Shown: positions 47,671 to 59,817 of the stretch, one piece after another
Layout: the number at the start of each line of letters is the position of its first letter
Position numbering within the stretch: position 1 is the first letter of the stretch
Assembly (NCBI GenBank): GCA_948470475.1
Contig: OX419342.1
Coordinates: 6,891,996 to 6,955,995, forward strand
DNA: 64,000 nucleotides
Source of the DNA: Galaxea fascicularis
Taxonomy: Eukaryota > Cnidaria > Anthozoa > Scleractinia > Euphylliidae
Reading direction: 5' to 3'
Notes under the pieces: model-generated
What the model saw: only the letters and a program-made list of their open reading frames with translations
Database searches by the model: none
Told to the model about the DNA's origin: nothing
Made by a program: the position numbers and the translations under genes

Positions 47671-49850
47671 TATCCCGTTGTTACTATGGCAATAACAAAT
47701 AAACATGCTCGAACAAGGGCCCAGAACGGCCAGAAGATCCCAGCAGTCACAATCAAAATCTGTGTTCTGTTTCTTTGTATGAAGCGATGTCAAACTTTGG
47801 ATATTCGTCTTTCGATTTGATTCTGTTCGCATTTGGCCAGTTCTGTCCGGTTTTCTTTCGGTTTCAAGCGAGATTCAGCCGCTCGCGTCAACATGCGTGA
47901 ACGTTCTGGAAACAAATCGTGCGTGACGGCCTTCATAAAATTAATGTAAATTATACATAAGCTATCAGCACTGAAGCGCGTCGCTTCCATTTGACAGATG
48001 GCGGAGTTTTATTTAATGTTATTTCGCAAATAAAAATTCATACCACGCCCGTTTAAGCTTGCACCCGATACCTGCTACACTGAATATTAACAACAAGATC
48101 TTTCCTCATAAAGCTGGCAAGATTTCAAGCCATATTTTGATCTGTATGAATGAGAAATATTTAGCTAATTACACTGTGATATTCAAATTCGAGAAAAAAG
48201 TAAACAAATAGTTGGTCTACACCTAGCAATTTCATTTTCAGGCATAATACAGTCAGAACGTCGAAATAAAACGAACACTCTAGAATATGAAAAGAGATAA
48301 CTACATCGTTCATTTTATGTAATTGGATTTCGCTTTATTTTATTTTTGCTATATATCCTCGAATCATCCAAAATGTTTCCACTGTTCGTTCAGGGTGCAA
48401 TCGGAAAAATACCTACCGGCACCATTACCGATTCGCATGGAAAAAACGAGGATTTCAGCTACCAGAATGTCGTGTACTGGAAAACGAATAAAAATAGCGA
48501 ATCTGTGAAGTCGAAATATATGGGGGATTCCTTGTGAAAATGATACCGGCTCGATGACTCGAATCAAGGGGCAAACCCGGAGACGAACCCGGCGGCCGGA
48601 ACAAAACCGATTACTGCCGACATGCACACTGTATTTCCATGACGCACGTACTAAGCTCTTGCCTAACACGATTCAGTGTCGTTTCAGCTATGATTTGCAA
48701 TTGCAGACGTAGAAATTGTGGAAAATTACGTTAGTCACAAATGTTTTGAAAGCTACCATTTCATCATTACGTCAAAAAATATTTTCCATTCATGGCACTT
48801 AATGGCTATGAATGATAATGTATTAAAAACAGAAACCTGAGGCATGATTGTGCAATTTTCTGTTTACTGAGCGTCGTACTTGCAGCTGCAAGACGTCAGC
48901 CGGTACTGATTGAATTGAGAAATTTTAGTTTCAACCAGGTTACGAAATCTTGTCACAAAGCACTCTCGTGACGTCATAAATCAGGACCGCGTGTTGCTCC
49001 GTGCAGTTCTCCACGAAAAAAATGTATTTGTAAAACTACGGTCCGCAAAGGCTCAGGGCAAACGCGTGCTTTAGAAAATGATAAATTTGCAGAGTCATGC
49101 CAACTATCCAAAACTCACCTTTAAGTTAGCAACACCCACATGTGCCTTACTGTTGAAAAATAAATAGCTCGGCCTGACTCATTATAAATGCCAAACATGG
49201 CAATCACGGCCACAGAACTATCAAGAAAAGTTATTTCTGAACGACATTGAAGGCCTAATAAATGAGGTTTAACTTGGTAATTCTGTGAGCCCAAGAGAAA
49301 AGCGAATTTCAGTTTATTGGAACCCATGCTCATTTTGTCCATGTTTGACAATACGCTGCCACAGTTTTTCTCTGTTGTGCCTTCGTTGTTTCTTTGTCGT
49401 TTTAATTTATTAGCTCCAAATTTCGAAATTCGCCCTTCCCAGCGTCTCTCCACTGAGTGTTGTTTTTACTCATGCGATAACCCAACTGATGCTCACCTTG
49501 TTTTTGAAAAGGCAGGTTAATTAACGTTTGTTAATTCGGGACTGCATAGCCCTTCACTAATACGCCAAACGGAAAGGGAAATGCCCGGTCAAAAACTTCT
49601 GCCTAAATCCACGGATCTAACAGCCACACTTCTGAATTCAAAGGGAGCTACAGCCGCCTGTCACACAATTTGAGTTGACTTTGTAAGGAATCACTAAGGA
49701 GAAAAATCCACTGGATGGGTATATTGGATTTTATTTTTTCTCCCACCGCATAAGAAAAAGATCGTTCTGCTGTTCAAAGCGTGCATCGAGCGCATGCTAA
49801 AAATAGCTGCAAGCTATACTATCTCCGAGATAGCGGAACGTAATTAAATT
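47671..49850. other. Upstream flank of bZIP gene 3, no gene called
   Basis: A 54-codon ATG frame at 48373-48537 has no recognisable motif and is not called. A CRE at 48969-48976 is listed separately. Confidence 0.4.
48969..48976. promoter_or_regulatory. CRE/ATF site TGACGTCA, 1.6 kb upstream of bZIP gene 3
   Basis: Perfect palindrome in CTCGTGACGTCATAAAT, the closest CRE upstream of the gene. Confidence 0.4.
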
Positions 49851-50786
49851 GATCACACATTAACCTTTCACATCCCAGGCACTTATAGACCAACAAACAA
49901 CCAAAAAAGGGAAAATCCAGCCCCGTCCAAAACGAGTATGTTTAGAACCTGCCTAGTTTGGAGTCTTTTTTAACCAAAAAGAAGGAGGGAGAATTCATAA
50001 CTTCACCTCCTTTCATTGTTTAAAAGTTCCCATCGAACTATCACATGACTCTCCCATTGAACGGGGGACGAAATCCAAATTTGGCAGCCTTGTTAGCTGC
50101 GACTTGGGATGGATTAAAAATCTGATCGGTTACAACCACAATTACAGTTTTCTGTCACTAAATGGTAGTGAATATGATCTATTTCAACGCAAGTCGGTAA
50201 GGAAATTTGTTTCTAATCAGTCAGTCGCAAAGTCAAGGAATCACTCCAAATTTAAAATTATCTGACCGTAATAACACTCCTATCAGTTTTCCTCCTGCTG
50301 AGACAAGGGTCAAATACTCGCCATGCGTCACGGTATTGTTCACTGCGGCAAGACCCCGGGCCTGTTGCGGAAAGCGCCGGTCAATGCAATTTTAGTCAGA
50401 TGTTTTCTTTCGTTGTGTTCATGGACCGAGAAGGCATATGATATTATCTTTCTCTTTACTGCTCCTTTAATTCACAAAAGAACAATTAGCATTTGGGTAA
50501 TCAACATTTTGCTAGGCTGTTACAGCAAAAACGCATCAACCTAACCTAGCAATTCGTGTGAATTGCGAGGCAATTATTCGAAAATTTGATTGCAAGCTAA
50601 TTTTGATGGTGAGGTTTCAACACCTACACTACAGGCATGACAGTGCAAAGACTTTCTTCGCAAACTAATTCTGTAATCTTACTAATGTCGCTATTAATAG
50701 AGAATCGTTAATTAGTGTTTCTTAATTATTCCCGCACACGCTGTCTAGTGACTTCATTACAAGGCTGCTGTACATTGGCAAAGCAA

Positions 50787-50794
50787 TGACGTCA
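50787..50794. promoter_or_regulatory. CRE/ATF site TGACGTCA in duplication copy A
   Basis: Located in GGCAAAGCAATGACGTCAAAAAGGTGAAAGCG. The same module occurs in copy B at 53298. Confidence 0.35.
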
Positions 50795-51653
50795 AAAAGG
50801 TGAAAGCGAAGGAATCAAAACAAATCTTTGGCGAGGTCTCTGGTTTACACGATCATTAACATGCCGGCAGACTTCGCACGTGAAACATTACATAGGAAAT
50901 CAAACTCAGAGAGACCGCAACTCTCGATCACACGTTATTTCCAATTCTCAAGCGAACATGCACATAATATCGCAGTATTTGCATCTCGTCCGTAAACTAA
51001 TGTTTGTTTATTTATGTCTCCTCCACTACTGCGTATTAGACGTATTACACCGGCTCATTGAATCGGACTAATTTTTATTTACATCTCTGCAAATATCTTG
51101 CTTATCAGGCACACACTGGAGTGCAATTTTTAAACATTATATACATAAATAAGTCTTCAAGTAAATCGTTGCCAGGCACACTGGGGAATAAAAATGCATA
51201 TAAGCCAGGGATATAAGCTGCCTTCCCTAGGCAGAAAATTCGAAACGATCGGATTTAGCTTCTGAGTTAAGACTTTGAGCTTTAGTCGTGAAAATGGTCA
51301 GAGTCATAGTGAAGAACAAATACGTCCTGACTCATCATATATGAGCAAGGTGAGACCATCAACAACATAATGACTGATTTTAATACTCTGCATTAATTCC
51401 TTCATTTACAGCAGCAGATTTCCGCTGACTTGTTGCTGAATCACGCATCAGTGATAGAATTAACTAGACTGAACGCGATGTGGCTGATTAGCTGTCCCCA
51501 CTCGACCGTCTTCCTTGTGGTAATTTCCCTGTTGAGGACAACGTATGCAACTAACTTATTTACTGCTTCCTCAGTCTTTGGTTTCTTGCGATAAAAGCTC
51601 ATAGCAACGCGGCTGAAGTTGCCTTAAGTTGGGCGCCATGTATGCATTGATGC

Positions 51654-51680
51654 ATTCATTCATTCATTCATTCATTGATC
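51654..51680. repeat. (CATT)n microsatellite
   Basis: Five to six CATT units, within copy A only. Confidence 0.8.
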
Positions 51681-53297
51681 GCCGTTGGAGCTGTAGTTCA
51701 TTCAGAACTGCATGTGTAAAAGAAGGTGAGTCTACGTTTGAACTTCACTAACTAAATCTTACTATGGCACTGAGTTCTCACGCGGGTGCTGTCAAGAAAG
51801 CAACCCGGAAATAAAAGATGTTGATTACATGCTCCAATTATATGCTTGGATATGTATCCAGTCGGCAGAATTAATTAGTTCAACCTTGATTGTTTTGACT
51901 TCTCCCTGTATATAACTGGGAGGTTTTTTTCTCCTTAACAGCCCTTAAATTTTTATTCAAGGGGAAAGCAACCTGTAAAGAGAGTTTTGCAGATTCGGGA
52001 TCGGCACCTTTCCTGAGGCGCCGAGAAAAGGAAATGCACAGGCAGAAGGTAGTCAAGCGATTGTGCTGTAATCCCGGGATGGGCCACGCTCAAACGGATC
52101 TAAAAATACCTGTCACACAAGCTGCAAGCCTGCTTTCCAAGCAGTCCACCGGACTTCCCATTTTAGGGCATATTTTGCTCGCATCGCTTTAATCAGGAAA
52201 GAATCACTCTACTTATGAAAGTTGAACGTGTAATAAAGCTGTATACTGAAACAAAGGCTACAGGCTGCCAGTTTACGATGACTTCTCGCGCCCCTGGTAC
52301 TTACATAAACAAATAACCAAAAAAGGGAAAACCCAAACAATGTTTGTATCAGGATAAGTTGGGCCCTGTAAAAGGAAATCAGCTAGAGCCCCCATTTTGG
52401 TGTGACTAAACCTGATTACGGGAGCCGGCGTGTGTCCGGAACCTGGATTCTCCACCTTCCATTGCAAACAATCACATGATTCTGCTGCCTCTAATAGGGA
52501 CTTACCAGGCGACGAATTCAAACAGTAGTCGTAGTGAAAGGATAATTATACTAATTTGTGACGTTCGAGTCTGTAAACCTTATGCCCAAATGACCATCTT
52601 CTGGTTCAGTGCCTTAAATACAACTGCCTGCCCGTTTTAGAACTTTTTCAGTGAGGCCGGATTGTTTCCACCGTACTTACAAAGAATCTCTACTTTGAAA
52701 ATTGACCAACTTCAATAGCGAAAATAATTCATTTTTCGAATTAACGAAACTTGTTTCTAATCACCCAGTCATAAAGTCAAATGAATAAACATCCACAAAA
52801 GGCAGCCCTAGCCCAAAATACCGAATCCCTGCAATCTATAAATATCTGACTGTAATGACACTCCTACTGGGTTTTTTTTCCCTTTTAACACGGGTCAAAT
52901 ACCAGTCAAGGTATTCTTCCCTGCAGCAAGATCTCTGTAGCGTATAGCGTCAATTTAGTCAGTTGTTTTCTTTCTTTGCATTCATAAACCGAGAGGGCAA
53001 CTGATATTACTTCCTCTCTTTTTACTCTTCAACTCACAAAAGAACAGTTAGCGTTTGGGTAATCACCTTTACGGTTTCAAGGCCTTCATGTGAATCGCGA
53101 GGCAATTATTTGAAAGTTTGGTGCAATGTTTCAAAATCAATTTTGCTAATGAGGTTGAAATACTCTGCACTACAGGCATGACAATGCAAACATATTCTTT
53201 GCAGACAAATTCTACAGCCTTACTAATGTAGCTATTAATAGAGAATCGCTGGCTTAGTCTAATATGTTATTATTCCAAGCGAAGTAGGGGTTCATTG

Positions 53298-53305
53298 TGA
53301 CGTCA
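53298..53305. promoter_or_regulatory. CRE/ATF site TGACGTCA in duplication copy B
   Basis: Located in ATTGTGACGTCACAAAAGTGAAAGAG, the copy B counterpart of the 50787 site. Confidence 0.35.
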
Positions 53306-54113
53306 CAAAAGTGAAAGAGCTTGTCTTGCTCGTGTAGTAGGCTGCAGCATCTCGCAGAAATCGTAAGAAATCTGTTTGTTAGGTCACTTTTTCACATCAT
53401 CATGAACACACAATAGTTTTCACGCGTGCATTACGTAGAAAGAAAGCGAAACTCGATCACTTCGTACTGTCAATTTATTCATGCTCCTCTGCATATTTTT
53501 TTACAGAATCCGACACTGGCGTGACATTGTAATATAAATTTTGATTTCGGCAGATGCTGTATATTGCTTTCCATAACAAAATTAACAGGTACACACGAAT
53601 ACGTCACAAGAGATTACTTAATCCTATGGACCTTGACTCCCTTTAAATAAATGTTCAAATGAGTCGGTGTCTTGTACATTGACGTAATAAATCCTGACGA
53701 ATTTGCGGAAATAAGACCATGAACAACATAAAAAATGACTTTTTGTTTTACTCCGCATTAATTCCTCCATTTACAACAATAAATTACAGATGAATCGTTG
53801 CTGAATCACGCGTCAGGGCCAGATAGCATTAACTAGATTGAACGCAAAGTTCACTCAAGGTGAATGCTTATCTGTTCCCACGCGATGGTCCTGTCATACA
53901 TTAATAATTTATTTGTTGCTTAGTCGTCTGTTTGTAACAATGTAATAAAAGTCCAACGCCACTGAAATCCTCTAAGCACTATGTTCGCACTTTTTGTCGT
54001 TCAAAACCGCTAAAATCATCAATAAAAACAATTTTTTTAATTAATTTATTTATTTAAGCAAAGCAGGAGGATGGCTTAAGTAGGAGTGGCGAATCGTACC
54101 TCTAAAGCCTAAA

Positions 54114-54452
54114 GCCTGGTTTCCATATGATCGCTATGATCGTTGCGATCGCCGAAAAACGTGTTCAGCGATCGCAGCAATCGCAGTGATCATAAGGAAA
54201 CGTCTTGATCTGCTACCTCAGCGATCGTAGCGACTGCAATCGCTGAAATCGTCGAGATAGAAAAATTTCCATCTCGGCGATCGTGGCAATCGCAGCAATC
54301 AAACTTTCCCAAATGGTCTGTATTCCAGCGGACATGCAATGATATCGATCGCTAAATTTTGGGTTTTGCAGCGATCACTGGTCTTTCTTTTCTCCGCGAT
54401 CACGGCGACTGCAACGACCGTGGCGATCGTAGCGATCATATGGAAACCAGGC
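54114..54452. mobile_element. Foldback MITE with GCGATCGC word array
   Basis: Ends GCCTGGTTTCCATATGATCG and ..CGATCATATGGAAACCAGGC are perfect inverted repeats over more than 20 bp. The interior holds many GCGATCGC, GCAATCGC and GATCGTAGCGA variants in both orientations. A fragment of the 25.4-kb MITE family abuts its left end (54088-54107). Confidence 0.85.
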
Positions 54453-55798
54453 ATAAAAATATTGGGTCTCCTGGCGGAAATTTCTGTTTTGTTATTTTGC
54501 ATTATGAAGCAGTCAACCGCAACTGTTCTCTCTGTTGATCAACTGGATTCTAAAATTTCGCACCCAGTATTATTCTCTGATTTTTAACAAACTATCAACG
54601 TACGTATTTTCCAAACACCGCCGGATTTTTTCCTGGATCAGCATGACAGTTTTTTATTTATTTTTCAGATTAAACCACCGAAACCATTTTGTTTTCCTGT
54701 GACCGCTTTCATGGGCAGCCAATTGGCAAAATCTTGCTGCAAGTTTGCAAACTTGGGTGCTACTTTCTGGAATCAGTCGGACGATTTCAAAGATCGACTT
54801 TGCTCGTGGTGTCAGTTTATTTTTGGGCCTAGATGACTTATCTCACTAGAAAACTATAAATAAGTCATCAGTCATATTTAACCTTCACGGTCCAGGGACC
54901 AGAACAGACCCCACGCTGATGTCGTGACTGTAACCAGGAAATAAAAGATGTCGATAGCGGAATTACATGCTTGGCAAAATTCTGCCGGCAGAATTAAGGG
55001 TAGGCTGGCTTCCCCTAGCCTCTACGTACAGAGATCTGAGTATTTGTTTAATTTACGATGCAATTTACGAAAAAAAAACTGAAATAAATACAGGTGTAGC
55101 GATGCACAAAATGGTTCGTTTTTCACTTCACGGGAAACAAATATGGTCGATATATGTATATATACCGACCAACCGTTGGCTAATCCAGATTTGATTTTCC
55201 CTGCTAGGAGACGTCTTTCACCTTGAGAGACCTCTTCACCAAGACATGCACATTAATCCATTTGTAAAGTGGTGAGCTGGTATATGGAGTCACTTTCGTC
55301 CACTTAATTAAAGATTACTTCGTCGAAAAAAGGAAAAGAACATATCTTTATGTTTGAATGGCCGAAAATGCATACACAGCACTAAAACAATTGTTGCAAA
55401 TGGTCAGACGCTTGGGAACTCAACAGATGAGTTATATGTATCAAGCAGTTGACCTCAACCAGCCGGACGCTTGGGCATATCTTGTGATCCGCCTCATGAA
55501 GGGCTCAGCCTCACTATTTCTAATGCGTAATTCAGCAATGAATGATTCAGCTGTTGTTTGTTATTGTAATTAGGGAAATTGCTGTAAAGTAAAACAAAAG
55601 ACCAAATTGTTTATGTTAACTAATGGTCCTAATTCCGCAAATACGTCAGGATTTGTTTGCTTCGGCACACAGTGAGTTTCGGTTTACCGTTAAGGCCTTA
55701 TCTACATTCTATACGTCAAAGAACCAGGCACCGTTTCATCTGAACATTTCTTTATTTAATGTTTATAAAGACCCATGGATTAAGCAGTCACTGCAAAG

Positions 55799-55806
55799 TG
55801 ACGTCA
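55799..55806. promoter_or_regulatory. CRE/ATF site TGACGTCA
   Basis: Located in AAAGTGACGTCAAGTCG, outside the recognisable repeat copies. Confidence 0.35.
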
Positions 55807-56185
55807 AGTCGTATGGTATGATAATTTTTTTTTTTTATGGAAAGTACATATATCTGCAGAGATCAAATTAAAATTGCGACAGCACTCCGATTTCGGATTC
55901 AGTGAGCCAGTGAAGTATGTAGCAGAATGTGCATAAATGAACATAAAAATAGTTTATAGACTTAATGCAAATACTTGTGAGCTAAACATGTGTGTATGCA
56001 TCGCACGAGAATTACGAGGCATAACGCGTGATCAAGGTTTCGCTTTCTCTGATTTCGTACCGGCTCCATATCTACGTAATGTAAAGACTGCTTCGTGTTC
56101 ATGACGATGTGAAAAAGGTACTTCTTTCGATTTCTCTGATTTGTTGCAGCTTGATATGCGAGTAAAACACGCTCTTTCACTTTTG

Positions 56186-56193
56186 TGACGTCA
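56186..56193. promoter_or_regulatory. CRE/ATF site TGACGTCA, inverted module
   Basis: Located in CACTTTTGTGACGTCATCGC, the reverse complement of the 53298 module. Confidence 0.35.
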
Positions 56194-56251
56194 TCGCTTG
56201 GCAAAGAAACGTGAACCATCAGCTTCGTTTGGAACAAAGTCAGGAAACAGA

Positions 56252-56285
56252 GTATGGGCGAATAATTTTAATTATTCGCCCATAC
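56252..56285. repeat. Perfect 34-bp hairpin
   Basis: 16-bp arms GTATGGGCGAATAATT and AATTATTCGCCCATAC around TT. It is not followed by a gene end that I can identify. Confidence 0.85.
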
Positions 56286-56858
56286 AAAAAAAACATGTTT
56301 GCACTGTCATGCTTGTAATGCAAAGTATTTCAACTTCATCAGCAAAATTATTTTGAAAGATTGCATCAAATGTGTAATTATTGTCTTACGATCGATTAAT
56401 GTCCGGCTCTTGATCACGTTGATAAGGTGTTTGTCTTCATGTCTCAAGAAATTTGCCCAAGTTGCTTTTTTGTCAAATAAGCGATGAAGAAAATGTAACG
56501 TTATAAGGTACTTCTCGGTCTATGCATGCAAAAATTTAAAGTGAATTAGCTGATTGATTAAACGTTGCGCCACAGGTTCAAACATTCCATATTATTACAA
56601 TTACCAGTTACATTTTTTAATACTGACTAAGCGTTGACCAAATAACGTCCAGTGGCATTTGTTTAGATAAATATCGTGAATGCAAAGACACTATTTTCGG
56701 TTTCAGCCAGAAATGCGTCATATCTACATTTTCCCTAACGTGTGGGCTGGGAGCAACTGATGAAGTAAAAATTAAAATGAAATTTGACTATGATTCTCTT
56801 AATTTCTCAGATTTTTGTGAATCGCCCACAATGAGGGTCAACACATACTTTAGTTTTG

Positions 56859-56866
56859 TGACGTCA
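56859..56866. promoter_or_regulatory. CRE/ATF site TGACGTCA, second inverted module
   Basis: Located in TTTTGTGACGTCATTAGCG, with the same TTTTGTGACGTCAT core as the 56186 site. Confidence 0.35.
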
Positions 56867-59387
56867 TTAGCGAAACGTGGAGTCACGTAAAAGATCTCAT
56901 CGTGCGTGGGTGGGCGGAAACCGGGAAGGTTTTCTTCCGTGATATATTTCACGCAGTAAATGTGTCTTTGAGTGGGTGAAATAACGTATTAAATTACAAA
57001 GTTAGCTTAGGATTTGATAGAAATGTTTCGATTGTATTTAGGAGTTATAACAAATGGCTGGAAAATTATTTCATTCAGTGAAACATCTCTACTTCCGTAT
57101 GAAGCAACCAGTGTCAGTGATATTGTCAATGTTTGTTAGATTCCCGGATGTAGATCGATGTAGGGGCTGTAGGGTACACAAACGTGTTGCTACACTCAGT
57201 GTCTCCAACTCCACAATGTAGTCCGCTGAAAATTAGTTATTATATGTGTTTTCAAACTGTTTAAGTCTTCGTGCAGACATTTCCCGTAAGTTGCCATACG
57301 GAAATTCCAAGTAAAGTACTGACGTATCTCCTCTACAAAACAAATACTTCAGTGAAACGACTAGAAAGAAAAATGAACTAAGAAAACTCTCCATCTGTAC
57401 AATAGCTTGCTCGCAAGCTAACTGTAGAACCAAAATTACTATCGTGAAAACTGCCAAACGAAAAATCAAATTTTATCAAAATACCACAAACAACTAATCA
57501 AAGATATTCGGAAGAAGAGGAGTTCCTTTTGATAATTTACTCCAGAATAAGGGAAAGAGGGTATGGAAAATATTGAAAAAAATCATGTTTGCATGCGCAA
57601 CCTGGCCTAAACAGACAAAATAAATTGCTTGCAAACATGATATGTATAAAAAATAGTTTGCATAGAGGTCAGAGAAACTTGCAACCTATTAATGAAAAAA
57701 TAAGCCCTGCTTCTCCCTTTGCGTATTTGCCTGTCGTATGCTCTTTATGTGCGGCAGTGGCTACGGTAGGAACTAAAATGATAAGTGTTTTATTAAGAAA
57801 TAACAAGCTATTACTAGGAGCTTACATGTCTAACATAAATTGGGTATAGCTTTTCTGAAATTTTCTTCGCAAAATAGTTTAAAATATTGCGCTTTTCAGT
57901 AACACAAGGACTGAGCATTTAAAATTCCAGCAACGGTTTTGCCAATCATCATACTCCACGTCTCAGAAAACGAAAAAGATGAGTTCAGAGGTGTCAAAAG
58001 GTAACGTCCGCGGCGGTGATTGGTGGATAACGATCCGCTTTGTAAATTTCTCTTTTTCTGATTCGTTTGTCACCGCTGTAAAATATTAAATTAAATAATG
58101 ATTGACGGCAGCATAACTTTTTGTGTCAGAACGTGGTTAAAAAAGATCGGAAAAATTGTTTGCAGGAAGGTGTTAGAAAAAAATGTTTGCAGAGGTGCAT
58201 AAAAAAAAATTTGCAGAGGAAAATCCTTCATTGCCCCCCTCCAGGAAACATGGTCCGTCGTACGATGGCTGTGTAAATCTTTCAAAGTCAACTCTAGTGA
58301 GAAGCAATCAGCTGCTGTTGAGACCTGCATGCAAAACTGAATTGCGGACTGATTAAAAAATGTATGCTGTCGAACAGGCTTTAACTAAGTGACGATAAAA
58401 CAAAATTTGTCTCTATAGGGGTAGGACAGTAGCTTGCGAAAGTTAATATAAACTCTGTGCGGGTTTGATGGACTGCTAAAAATGGTCATACACATTAATA
58501 AGATCTGCAAAGTCCCCTTTTTCTACTTATATAACATTTGAAGAATTAGGAAGCTTCTTAGCGCTGACTGCATGTATCAGATTTTGATTAATGCTTTTGC
58601 GACGAGTCGCCTAGAGTACTGCATCGTGCAGCTGGTTATTATAAGCAGCAGCATAAGCTCGAAGTACAGAAAGTAGCAAGGCAAGGCTAATCTGCAATCT
58701 TGGATGTTTTAGTCGTATCGCTCCTTCTATGTTTAGTCTCCGCTGGTTACCGATCCGCTACAGAATTCTGCTACAATCGACGACATAATTAGTTGACACG
58801 TTGTGTTTCAATAGTAGTTTGAGTGCACCAAATACAAACATTACTTTTTATCACGCAAAAAAACTGTGCAAAAGAGCCCGCTCCCCCATCCGATGTTGCT
58901 TGTTTCAACCTCAAGATCACAGCAATTGCCGCACAACATTGTTTGGCGGGGGGGGAGGGGGCGAAGGGGGCTGAAAGGACAAGCGAGGGGGGCAAAAAGG
59001 GATCACAGTGATCGGCGTATAAAATCGCCTAATTAAATAATAACTTCAGCATCCCAACAGTTTCAGAGCCTTATATAAGTGCAGGCTACCTTGTCACCAG
59101 TGCTGAGTTACAGCGGTTTTCAATTCAGGATTGTCGAAAGTAATTCGCGTGTATTTTGGTCATTTTTACTTTATTTCGTTCTGTGATTGGTTGAAAAAAA
59201 ACTAGCGCCACTTTCTCAGCCAATGAGAAGCAAAACCAAAGAAATCGCAAGTTGAAATGCGCGCATTTTCCCGCCCGTTGCATCTCTTAGATGTAATTAC
59301 TTCAAATTCTGATTGGTTCACTTAGTTGTCTTCGTCTCTTGTGATTGGCCAGAGTAAGTCCTATGGTTTAAATTTCACAACACTTAA

Positions 59388-59817
59388 AGTGTATATGACA
59401 GACTTTTTTTTTTTATTTCTTCGATTAAATCTCCCCAATGTACTGATAAGTATAGCAAAGAAAAATTTTCGATAGCGATTTTCCTTCCCCGTGTTTTGAT
59501 GTACCAAAAGCGTCGAATTTCACTTCCGGTGGGGTACAAAACAGTGAGACCGAAAACAGGAGACTGGGAACAATTGTGGCGTCATTTCAGGACTTCAAGC
59601 TTTGCGAAAAACAGATTTCTCCGACATTTTCTTATTTTCTTATAAACAACGCACTATTGTACCATTTCTTAGCAAATTGATTAGCTCACAATAAGAAAAT
59701 GACTGAGAAATCAAAACACGGGAAAGGAAAATCGCTATCGAAAAATTTTCTTTGCTATACACATCAGTACATTCAGAGGAGATTTAATCGAGCAAATAAA
59801 AAAAGTCTGAATAGTCT
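59388..59817. mobile_element. TTAA-flanked MITE with about 100-bp inverted ends
   Basis: TTAA at 59384-59387 and 59818-59821. The arms include CAGACTTTTTTT, GATTAAATCTCC, TATAGCAAAGAAAA and TTTTCGATAGCGATTTTCCTT with their complements. 430 bp, no ORF. It is the third TTAA element in the window. Confidence 0.75.

Larger units (their letters stand above)
49860..51910. repeat. Diverged segmental duplication, copy A
   Basis: Collinear with copy B (52290-55010). Matching anchors: 50204-50290 with 52748-52870 (TTGTTTCTAATC..), 50410-50510 with 52980-53070 (CACAAAAGAACA..TTAGC..TTTGGGTAATCA), 50630-50720 with 53170-53250 (CTACAGGCATGACA; CTATTAATAGAGAATCG), 51395-51500 with 53755-53870, and 51805-51880 with 54930-54998 (GGAAATAAAAGATGT). 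Non-coding. Confidence 0.7.
52290..55010. repeat. Diverged segmental duplication, copy B
   Basis: Second copy of the 49.9-51.9 kb segment. It is longer because it has gained the GCGATCGC MITE (54114-54452) and adjacent sequence between anchors 53900 and 54900. Confidence 0.7.

Noticed and set aside
54299..54587. Frames of 67 and 82 codons
   Set aside because: Both start or lie within the GCGATCGC MITE and are products of its repeats.
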